Assembly (NCBI GenBank): GCA_947589405.1
Contig: CANQBT010000026.1
Coordinates: 1 to 19,384, forward strand
Direction: 5' to 3'
Length of the DNA stretch: 19,384 bases
Source: an uncultured Clostridia bacterium
GTDB lineage: Bacteria; Bacillota; Clostridia; Lachnospirales; CAG-274
The notes under the pieces are model-generated. The model made no database searches, was not told where the DNA came from, and was given only the letters and a program-made list of their open reading frames with translations. Positions 1 through 6,396 of the stretch are shown piece by piece. The stretch's first letter is position 1. Each line of letters opens with the position of its first letter. The position numbers and the translations under genes were made by a program.

Positions 1-9
1 ATTTACCTC

Positions 10-642
10 TTACTGTAATCTGTTTTTATAGGCTGCCATTAGGGCTGCGCATACGGCTGAGGATATAATTCCTGCTACTATTGCTTCGGGAATACCGTTT
101 GTCACCATAGCTCCCGCAATAGTTTTAAGTGCGATATTAGCTCCTTCTTCTCCAATGCCGGGCTTTAATGTTTCAACAAACTTTTCTGCAAAAAATATGT
201 ATGCCATGCCCAAAACAAATATGGTATTTGTCATTGAGCCTGCAATTCCGGCGATAAACAACGCAGGGGTCTTTTTCTTGATTATTTTAACAAGATTCGT
301 ATAAACAAGGCAAGCTACTATTCCTATTAATATACGTGGTAAAAAACATATCAAAAGGCTAAATCCATTTCCGTTTGGAATAAACGGAGAAAAAACAAAG
401 GATGATATGTTTGGCTGAAATGTAGCCTTAATCAAACTTGCCAGTCCGAACATAAAGCCTGTAAGTGCGCCTTTCTTCCAGCCGAAAACGATACCCGCTA
501 TAATTACGGGAATGTGAATGGTAGTTGCACTCATGAAGCCTAAAGGAATAAAGCCTAAGGGCGTTATTGTAAGTATAACAATAATAGCCGCAAAAAGTGC
601 CATTTCCACAAGACTACGAGTTTTTTCTCTCTGCTTTGTCAT
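10..642 (-). CDS. ECF transporter S component, probably pantothenate (PanT-like)
   Basis: A 210-residue, very hydrophobic protein of the ECF-type vitamin transporter substrate-binding (S) subunit family. It would sit in the membrane and dock on a shared EcfAA'T energy module, which is not in this window. About six membrane helices are visible; after a short basic N-terminus (MTKQREK) come the helix around residues 11-36, the IPVIIAGIVFG segment (44-54), and a conserved-looking GSMTNTIFVLG stretch (135-145). I place the start at the ATG at 642 because AAGGAGG (complement of 651-657) lies 8 nt upstream; the open frame continues back to 675 without a site. The gene diverges from coaBC, which acts just after pantothenate phosphorylation, so pantothenate is the best substrate guess. 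The family call is firm. The substrate is inferred from context, and folate or another vitamin is not excluded. Confidence 0.8.
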   Translation of the reverse strand: MTKQREKTRSLVEMALFAAIIVILTITPLGFIPLGFMSATTIHIPVIIAGIVFGWKKGALTGFMFGLASLIKATFQPNISSFVFSPFIPNGNGFSLLICFLPRILIGIVACLVYTNLVKIIKKKTPALFIAGIAGSMTNTIFVLGMAYIFFAEKFVETLKPGIGEEGANIALKTIAGAMVTNGIPEAIVAGIISSAVCAALMAAYKNRLQ

Positions 643-672
643 ATTAAATTCCTCCTTGCTGCCGCTCCACTG

Positions 673-698
673 CACAAAAACCAGAGATCGTTTTTGTG
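673..698 (-). promoter_or_regulatory. Perfect hairpin in the 5' leader of the ECF S-component gene
   Basis: CACAAAAAC (673-681) and GTTTTTGTG (690-698) form a perfect 9-bp stem with an 8-nt loop. It lies between the predicted promoter and the ribosome binding site. It does not resemble a riboswitch class I know. It may be a leader structure or simply a weak terminator or attenuator; no gene-specific ligand can be inferred. Confidence 0.35.
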
Positions 699-744
699 TT
701 TAACCGAAGTATGGATACAGCGCATTTAAATTTTTTACCTTACC

Positions 745-773
745 ATTATATATTATACTATTGAAAAATGCAA
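745..773 (-). promoter_or_regulatory. Sigma-A promoter of the ECF S-component gene
   Basis: On the minus strand TTGCAT (complement of 768-773), a 17-nt spacer and TATAAT (complement of 745-750) match the housekeeping consensus. Transcription would start near 738, giving a leader of about 95 nt. The element interleaves with the divergent coaBC promoter. Confidence 0.55.
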
Positions 774-789
774 TAATAAATGTTATTAT
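761..789 (+). promoter_or_regulatory. Sigma-A promoter of coaBC
   Basis: TTGAAA (761-766), a 17-nt spacer and TATTAT (784-789) lie about 30 nt before the coaBC start codon. Its -35 box falls inside the spacer of the opposite promoter, so RNA polymerase could not occupy both at once. Confidence 0.55.
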
Positions 790-817
790 AAATGAAAAAA
801 GAAAGGAGTTTTGTACT

Positions 818-2005
818 ATGCTTACAGGAAAATCAGTTATACTCGGTGTAACAGGTTCTATTGCAGCATACAAGGCTGCTGCCCTTGCGCATATGCTCAA
901 AAAGCAAAACTGCGATGTAAACGTTATTATGACAAAAAATGCATCGGAAATAATTGCGCCCCTTACATTTGAAAGACTTACAGGAAATAAATGTATAATA
1001 GATACCTTTGACAAAAACATACAATATGATGTAAAGCATATTTCTCTTGCTAAAAAAGCTGATATGGCGATAATTGCTCCTGCTACTGCAAATATAATAG
1101 GCAAAATAGCAAACGGCATAGCCGACGATATGCTTTCTACAACAATAATGGCGTGCAGATGTCCTGTGTACATTTCTCCCGCTATGAATACCGCTATGTA
1201 TGAAAATCCCATTGTGCAAGCTAATATGGAGAAGCTTAAGGGCTTTGGCTATAATTTTATAGAGCCTGTGGTGGGACTTCTTGCCTGCGGAGATACAGGC
1301 AAAGGCAAAATGCCCGAGCCTGAAGATATTGCAGAATACGTATACAGAGAACTGGCTTTTGAAAAAGATATGGCAGGTAAAAAAATAATAGTTACATCAG
1401 GCGCTACAATGGAATCTATCGACCCTGTAAGATATATAACAAATCACTCTACAGGCAAAATGGGCTGTGCCATAGCAAGAGCAGCTATGCAGAGAGGTGC
1501 CGATGTCACGCTTATAGCAGGAAATATGAGCGCTACACCTCCGCCCTTTGTCAATGTTGTCAATATTAAAAGCGCTGAGGATATGTTCAACGCTGTAAAG
1601 GCGGAATTTAAGGATTCCGATATAGTTGTAATGGCAGCTGCAATTGCAGACTATACGCCTGAATATACGGCGGATAACAAAATAAAGAAAAAAGATGACG
1701 ATATGAGCATACGCCTTAAGAGAACAGAGGATATACTCAAGTATATGGGTGAAAATAAAAAAGGACAGTATTTATGCGGTTTCAGCATGGAAACGGAAAA
1801 TCTTATAGAAAACTCCGTAAAAAAACTTGAGAACAAAAATGCCGACATGATAGTTGCCAACGATCTCAACGTAAAAGGCGCAGGCTTTGGTACAGATACA
1901 AACGTAGTGACAATAATAACTAAAGATAAAATATCGGAGCTTCCCGTTATGAGCAAGGAAGCTGCCGCTCATGTAATATTTGATACTATACTTGGCAAGG
2001 AATGA
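818..2005 (+). CDS. coaBC: Bifunctional phosphopantothenoylcysteine decarboxylase / phosphopantothenate-cysteine ligase
   Basis: A 395-residue cytoplasmic enzyme that joins cysteine to 4'-phosphopantothenate (CoaB) and decarboxylates the product to 4'-phosphopantetheine (CoaC, FMN-dependent), on the way to coenzyme A. The N-terminal flavoprotein half shows GVTGSIAAYKA (10-20), the active-site His74 in VKHISLA, PAMN with Asn124, and the flap cysteine Cys157 in LACGDTGKGKM; these match His75, Asn125 and Cys158 of the E. coli enzyme. The C-terminal synthetase half (about 188-395) shows VTSGATMESIDPVRYITN, STGKMG, AAAIADYTPE, a KIKKK segment and GFSMETEN. The ATG at 818 is chosen because AAAGGAG (802-808) precedes it; the frame runs on upstream without a site. 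Length is normal and no key residue is missing. A DUF1810 gene begins 4 nt after its stop. Confidence 0.97.
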   Translation: MLTGKSVILGVTGSIAAYKAAALAHMLKKQNCDVNVIMTKNASEIIAPLTFERLTGNKCIIDTFDKNIQYDVKHISLAKKADMAIIAPATANIIGKIANGIADDMLSTTIMACRCPVYISPAMNTAMYENPIVQANMEKLKGFGYNFIEPVVGLLACGDTGKGKMPEPEDIAEYVYRELAFEKDMAGKKIIVTSGATMESIDPVRYITNHSTGKMGCAIARAAMQRGADVTLIAGNMSATPPPFVNVVNIKSAEDMFNAVKAEFKDSDIVVMAAAIADYTPEYTADNKIKKKDDDMSIRLKRTEDILKYMGENKKGQYLCGFSMETENLIENSVKKLENKNADMIVANDLNVKGAGFGTDTNVVTIITKDKISELPVMSKEAAAHVIFDTILGKE

Positions 2006-2009
2006 TAAT

Positions 2010-2432
2010 ATGGCATATAAATATGATCTGGACAGATTTTTAAAAATGCAGCAATATGATTATACTACCGCACTTTCGGAAATAAAAAGCGGTCATAAAA
2101 GATCCCATTGGATATGGTATATTTTCCCACAGTTAAAGGGACTGGGAAGAAGCAATATGTCGGAATTTTACGGAATAGAAAACATAGAGGAAGCCAAAGA
2201 ATATATGCGGCATCCTGTACTTGGCAGTCGGCTTACAGAAATATCCGAAGCACTTCTTTCGCTTGATTCCAACGATCCGCTGGAGGTCATGGGTATGCCC
2301 GACGATTTGAAGCTATGCTCATGTATGACGCTTTTCGAACAGGCAAGCGATGAACCTGTGTTCGGCAAGGTACTTGATAAATATTTCAATGGCGCAAGAG
2401 ATAAAAGAACTATAAAATTATTGAATAAATAA
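2010..2432 (+). CDS. DUF1810 family protein of unknown function
   Basis: A 140-residue soluble protein that matches the DUF1810 family by its hallmark SHWIWYIFPQLKGLG segment (32-46) near the N-terminus, followed by the RHPVLGSRL region (67-75), a DDLKLCSCMTLFE stretch (98-110) and a closing DKRTIKLL. No signal peptide or membrane helix is present. I know of no assigned biochemical function and do not propose one. The ATG at 2010 is preferred over a longer frame reaching back to 1980, because the longer form would overlap coaBC and lacks a site; AAGGA around 1998-2002 is a weak Shine-Dalgarno within the end of coaBC. With only 4 nt between the genes and no promoter, it is almost certainly co-transcribed with coaBC. 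The family is often short and single-domain, as here. Confidence 0.85.
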   Translation: MAYKYDLDRFLKMQQYDYTTALSEIKSGHKRSHWIWYIFPQLKGLGRSNMSEFYGIENIEEAKEYMRHPVLGSRLTEISEALLSLDSNDPLEVMGMPDDLKLCSCMTLFEQASDEPVFGKVLDKYFNGARDKRTIKLLNK

Positions 2433-2438
2433 AAATAG

Positions 2439-2473
2439 GACACCGTTTATATACGTTATAAACGGTGTCTTTT
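2439..2473. terminator. Bidirectional intrinsic terminator between DUF1810 and yaiI-like genes
   Basis: A perfect 13-bp stem (2439-2451 with 2457-2469) and a 5-nt loop are followed by a T run on the plus strand (2470-2473). On the minus strand five consecutive T follow (complement of 2431-2435). It sits between two convergent genes and would end both the coaBC and the glycan operon transcripts. Confidence 0.9.
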
Positions 2474-2948
2474 ATACTTTATCTCTTTCATTTACAGCCT
2501 TAAGCACAAGCTTTTCAAATGATTCAAGAAATATTGCATTATCCTTCTCTGTTCGCTTGCTCTGCCCTTTTATATGGATCTTTTTATGGCTGTGTCTTGC
2601 CGACTTTACAATATGCCGTGACATAAGCATGCTATCTATGTTATCATCGGTATACCATTTACCGCTCTGGTGTATGGCGTAGGCACACTTACCCAGAGCC
2701 ATAGCTCCCACGCCGTAATCCTGCGTCACTACGATGTCGCCCTTTCTGCACTTATTAATAAGCACAATATCAACGGAATCCGAACCTCTGTCGGCTATTA
2801 TTACATCTGAATACTCCGATGTGATAATATGGCTCGTATCACATATCAATATTGTCTTGAGCTTATACTTTGAGGCGATCTCTTCTACCTCTCTTATTAC
2901 AGGACAGGCGTCGGCATCAACATATATATTTACATTATTCTGCGTCAT
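2472..2948 (-). CDS. YaiI/YqxD family (UPF0178, DUF188) protein
   Basis: A 158-residue soluble protein of the YaiI/YqxD (DUF188) family. The family signature is clear: VDADACPV (10-17) at the N-terminus, DRGSDSVD (53-60), TQDYGVGAMAL (75-85) and a basic C-terminal part. The fold is considered PIN/NYN-nuclease-like, with acidic residues where a metal site would be, but the cellular role is not established. The ATG at 2948 has GAGG about 7 nt upstream and overlaps the end of the upstream reductase/epimerase gene by 14 nt, so translation is probably coupled. It is the last gene of the glycan operon, yet nothing in its sequence suggests a glycan function; it may simply hitch-hike. Its stop is 2 nt from the terminator stem. 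Confidence 0.92.
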   Translation of the reverse strand: MTQNNVNIYVDADACPVIREVEEIASKYKLKTILICDTSHIITSEYSDVIIADRGSDSVDIVLINKCRKGDIVVTQDYGVGAMALGKCAYAIHQSGKWYTDDNIDSMLMSRHIVKSARHSHKKIHIKGQSKRTEKDNAIFLESFEKLVLKAVNERDKV

Positions 2949-3891
2949 CTGTTTCCTCGTGCATATTTTCTTCTGTTTCGGTCGGGCTTTCCTCTTCCGT
3001 CATTTCCTCATTCGGTACGTCTTTATCATCTTCATTTATATTTTCAGCCGTTTCTTCTTCATAACCGTCATTTCCCTCAGTAAGGTATACTGCTTCCTTC
3101 TGTGAATAATAGTCAAGCTTGACAGCTGTGGTATCATCGTAATACAATGTGCCGAAGGCTTTTTTTACAACAGATATGCCCTTGAAAATGTTGAGTAATT
3201 TTCCAAGTATTTTAGACTTATATGTTCTTTTGCCGTTGGCTTCTCTTATAAGAGCAATAAAATCGGCAGTTGAAATATAATCGCCGTCCATAATATTGAA
3301 TATCCCTTTAAGTCCGTCTTCAATGATCTCACAAATAAAGTTTGTCAGATTATCTATATAGAGCAGGCTCTTTACATTCTGTGTATCGGGAACTATAAAC
3401 GCCCATTGCGCAAATTTCTTAAGGCGCTGATAATTTCCCGGACAATCCTCACCATATACCATAGGCGGTCTAAGAACAGATACCTTAAATTCTTCGGAAT
3501 TAAGCTCCATTACAGCCTTTTCAGCCTTATGCTTGCTTTTGCCGTAGGGCGCAGCAGGCTTCAACACGGTTTTGCTGTTGATCTCTTCTGCATCACCGCC
3601 GTATACAGCCATTGTACTTAGATATACAAAATGCTTGACTCCGCTGTCTATAGCAAGCTCTGCAAGCTCAGCCGTAAGCTCATAGTTTACTTTATAATAT
3701 CTGTTTGTGCTTTCCTTTTTATCCTTATGTACTATTGCCGCACAATGAACAACAGCGTCCACTCCCTTCAAATTCAGGTCGTCTACGCCATTGCGTACCG
3801 AAATACATTGTGCATCATGTCCAAAGCTTCTGAGAAGCTCGCAGGTTTTATTTCCTATATAGCTATTTTCTCCCGTCAGTATTACTTTCAT
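2935..3891 (-). CDS. NAD-dependent nucleotide-sugar epimerase/4-ketoreductase (extended SDR) with acidic tail
   Basis: A 318-residue extended short-chain dehydrogenase. The Rossmann loop TGENSYIG (6-13), the HCAA segment (49-52), the STMAVYG segment (92-98) and catalytic Tyr116-x3-Lys120 (PYGKSK) are all present, as is RPPMVYG (141-147). Placed between CapD-like and initiating-transferase genes, it could reduce or epimerise the 4-keto sugar made by the dehydratase, or act as a GalE-like epimerase; exact specificity is not readable. The start at 3891 has GGAGGG upstream and overlaps the transferase gene by 29 nt. The oddity is the last ~46 residues (273-318): 22 are Asp or Glu and only one is Lys, with little hydrophobicity. 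Such a tail is not part of the usual fold and looks disordered. Confidence 0.85.
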   Translation of the reverse strand: MKVILTGENSYIGNKTCELLRSFGHDAQCISVRNGVDDLNLKGVDAVVHCAAIVHKDKKESTNRYYKVNYELTAELAELAIDSGVKHFVYLSTMAVYGGDAEEINSKTVLKPAAPYGKSKHKAEKAVMELNSEEFKVSVLRPPMVYGEDCPGNYQRLKKFAQWAFIVPDTQNVKSLLYIDNLTNFICEIIEDGLKGIFNIMDGDYISTADFIALIREANGKRTYKSKILGKLLNIFKGISVVKKAFGTLYYDDTTAVKLDYYSQKEAVYLTEGNDGYEEETAENINEDDKDVPNEEMTEEESPTETEENMHEETDDAE

Positions 3892-4471
3892 GTCGGCCCT
3901 CCATTACGCCATCTGCTGTAAAAACAGAGAAAACTGTCTTTATAACGATATTGATGTCAAACAAAAAACTCATCTTTTTTACATATTCCCCGTCATATTC
4001 CGCCTTTACTGTTATAGGCAATTCATCTCTTCCGTTTATCTGCGCCCAGCCTGTAAGTCCCGGCATAATATCATTGGCGCCGTATTTATCTCTTTCCTTA
4101 ATAAGGTCATATTGATTATATAGAGCCGGTCTCGGACCTACTATGCTCATATCGCCCTTAAGTATATTGAAAAGCTGGGGCAGCTCATCAAGACTTGACC
4201 TTCTCAGAAAAGCTCCCGTTTTCGTAATATAGCTTTGGGGATCCTTCAGCATATGTGTCGGAATATCCTTTGGCGTATCCATTTTCATAGTCCTGAATTT
4301 ATATATGCTGAATTCCTTCTTGTGTATGCCTATTCTCCTCTGTCTGAATATGATATTGCCACCGTCCTCCAGCTTTATGAGCAGCGCTATTATTACAAAA
4401 AGCCACCAAAAAATAAGCAAAGCCGCAAGACTCAGAACAAAATCAAGTATTCTCTTTATTTTAATATACAT
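3863..4471 (-). CDS. Undecaprenyl-phosphate sugar phosphotransferase (small monotopic PGT, PglC/WcaJ-type)
   Basis: A 202-residue bacterial sugar transferase that would move a sugar 1-phosphate from a UDP-sugar to undecaprenyl phosphate, starting assembly of a surface glycan on the inner face of the membrane. One hydrophobic segment (about 10-32) anchors it, as in the short PglC-type enzymes rather than the long multi-helix WbaP/WcaJ form. Catalytic-domain motifs are intact: RQRRIG (43-48), YKFRTM (57-62), the RRSSLDELPQL region with the Asp95-Glu96 dyad, GDMSIVGPRP (106-115) and PGLTGWAQINGRD (137-149). The ATG at 4471 follows the stop of the dehydratase gene by only 2 nt; GGAGG lies within that gene's last codons. 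The likely substrate is the UDP-2,6-dideoxy-HexNAc made by its neighbours, but this is inferred. Confidence 0.93.
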   Translation of the reverse strand: MYIKIKRILDFVLSLAALLIFWWLFVIIALLIKLEDGGNIIFRQRRIGIHKKEFSIYKFRTMKMDTPKDIPTHMLKDPQSYITKTGAFLRRSSLDELPQLFNILKGDMSIVGPRPALYNQYDLIKERDKYGANDIMPGLTGWAQINGRDELPITVKAEYDGEYVKKMSFLFDINIVIKTVFSVFTADGVMEGRHESNTDGRK

Positions 4472-4473
4472 AC

Positions 4474-6396
4474 CTATTCTCCCTCCGGGTGAAAATTAGG
4501 AACTATCTCTTTTATTATCCCTCTTATGCTCTCAGGGGAATCAAAAGCCGCCTTATAGAGTCTGTCTAGCTGTCTGTTAAATTCATCATAGTCCATCTGA
4601 ACAGGCTTTGCAACAAATATCTTATTGTTGTAAGCGACCTGAACGCTATCCTTTTCTTCATCCATTATAAGCTCTTCATAGAGCTTTTCGCCGGGACGAA
4701 GGCCTGTATATTCTATTTTAATATCCTTATCGGGTATAAAGCCCGAAAGCTTTATAAGATTTCGAGCAAGCTCGTCTATCTTAACAGGCTCGCCCATATC
4801 AAGAACAAATATCCTGCCGTTTTGACCAAGTCCCACAGCCTGGAGCACAAGCCGACAGGCTTCAGGTATGGTCATAAAGAACCTTGTCATATCCTTATGA
4901 GTAACGGTAACAGGACCGCCTGTCTTTATCTGTTTTCTGAAAAGCGGTATGACGCTGCCATTGCTTCCAAGCACATTGCCAAAGCGAACAGCTACGAATT
5001 TGGTATCGCTGTGATTTGCATATTCCTGTATTATCAGCTCAGTTATCCTCTTTGTTGCGCCCATTACATTTGTGGGATTGACAGCCTTATCGGTAGAGAG
5101 CAGCACAAAACGTTCGCTCTTGTATTTGTCTGCGCATTTTACTACATTAAGTGTGCCGAATACGTTGTTCTTAACAGCCTCAGCCGGTACATATTCCATA
5201 AGCGGAACATGCTTGTGGGCAGCCGCATGAAAAATAACCTGAGGGTGATATTCCTCAAACACTCTTTCAATGCAGTTAATATCCCTTACAGAGCCTATTC
5301 TTACCACCATATCGAGAGTATCTCCGTATTTGCTTCTAAGCTCGCTGTAAAGCTCATATGCATTATTCTCATATACGTCGAATATTATAAGAAGCTTCGG
5401 TTCAAAAGCTGCTATCTGTCTGCACAGCTCAGAGCCTATAGAACCGCCGCCGCCTGTTACAAGTACGGTCTTGTCCTTTATATAGTCTGATATGGATTTT
5501 ACATCTATTTTGACTTCGTCTCTGAACAAAAGGTCTGTAATGTTAACGTCCCTGAGTATCTGATAACCACCGTCGGATATATCGCTTAAGGGCGGTATCA
5601 TTTTAAGTGTACAGTCGGTGGAAGAACATAGATCCATTATTCTTTTGACCTGTACATTTGTAGCTGAGGGTATCGCAACTATAATTTCGTCAATTTCGTA
5701 TTCCTGAGCAAGACGTGGTATATTTGCCGTATCATATGTTACCCTTACACCCATTATATTCGTATTGTTCTTTGTATAATCATCATCTGCAACAATTACC
5801 GCAATACGGTCCTCATAGCCCTTTTCACCGTTTATAATGCTTCGTACCACATTATATCCGGCATAGCCTGCGCCTACTATAAGCACCCTTTTAAGACCGC
5901 CTTTTCTTGAAAAGGAATGTTCAATATTTATAAACGTCCTCTTTATGAGCCTATATCCCGAGCGTGAGAACAAAAAAAACACTATGTCTGTTATCCACGC
6001 CACAAGTATCAGTCTTTTAGGCAGTTCAAAGCCGTTTATTACGTTTACGAGAACATAACGGCTGAAAAGCCATACAAAGGCAAATATAAGCGTATCTGCT
6101 ACAATTATTTTATATACATCATCTATAGTCGCATATTTCCAAAGATTGGAATAAAACCTGAAGACGCCGTATATTATAAGGCATACGGGAGTGGCAAACA
6201 AGGCTGCATAGCTGTACCATTGCCATACCTCAGCAGAAATATTGACTCCTTGTCCTCCCGGCAGTCCCGGAATAGTACCTCCGTACCAAAGACATATGGA
6301 AATCACAATTGATAGATTTATCAGAACAATATCCAGCAGAGCATACAGAAGCATACGTCTTTTCTGCTCTCTTGCCGCATCAGATGATCTGCTCAT
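4474..6396 (-). CDS. CapD/WbpM-type membrane UDP-N-acetylhexosamine 4,6-dehydratase
   Basis: A 640-residue polysaccharide biosynthesis protein. The N-terminal part (about 15-155) holds four predicted membrane helices. It is followed by a first Rossmann-like domain with GAGYAG (175-180) and a second, catalytic SDR domain beginning with TGGGGSIG (314-321). The catalytic stretch reads LLSTDKAVNPTNVMGATK (432-449): this large family has Met-x3-Lys (Met445, Lys449) where classical SDRs have Tyr-x3-Lys. RFGNVLGSNGS (471-481) and YTGLRPGEKLYEEL (563-576) are also typical. Known members convert UDP-GlcNAc to UDP-4-keto-6-deoxy-HexNAc. The ATG at 6396 has GGAGG upstream and overlaps the polymerase/ligase gene by 17 nt. 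Length and domain order are normal for the long membrane form. Confidence 0.93.
   Translation of the reverse strand: MSRSSDAAREQKRRMLLYALLDIVLINLSIVISICLWYGGTIPGLPGGQGVNISAEVWQWYSYAALFATPVCLIIYGVFRFYSNLWKYATIDDVYKIIVADTLIFAFVWLFSRYVLVNVINGFELPKRLILVAWITDIVFFLFSRSGYRLIKRTFINIEHSFSRKGGLKRVLIVGAGYAGYNVVRSIINGEKGYEDRIAVIVADDDYTKNNTNIMGVRVTYDTANIPRLAQEYEIDEIIVAIPSATNVQVKRIMDLCSSTDCTLKMIPPLSDISDGGYQILRDVNITDLLFRDEVKIDVKSISDYIKDKTVLVTGGGGSIGSELCRQIAAFEPKLLIIFDVYENNAYELYSELRSKYGDTLDMVVRIGSVRDINCIERVFEEYHPQVIFHAAAHKHVPLMEYVPAEAVKNNVFGTLNVVKCADKYKSERFVLLSTDKAVNPTNVMGATKRITELIIQEYANHSDTKFVAVRFGNVLGSNGSVIPLFRKQIKTGGPVTVTHKDMTRFFMTIPEACRLVLQAVGLGQNGRIFVLDMGEPVKIDELARNLIKLSGFIPDKDIKIEYTGLRPGEKLYEELIMDEEKDSVQVAYNNKIFVAKPVQMDYDEFNRQLDRLYKAAFDSPESIRGIIKEIVPNFHPEGE

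Noticed and set aside
643..744. THF or other known vitamin riboswitch in the ECF gene leader
   Set aside because: The leader is short and carries only one simple hairpin, with none of the conserved core sequences of known vitamin riboswitches.
700..1219. Open frames of 128 and 170 codons antisense to coaBC
   Set aside because: They lack ribosome binding sites and family features, and lie opposite a complete, conserved gene.
4822..5490. A 222-codon open frame antisense to the CapD-like gene
   Set aside because: Its translation is unlike any real protein composition (many Tyr, Cys and Ser in a row) and it is opposite an intact gene.
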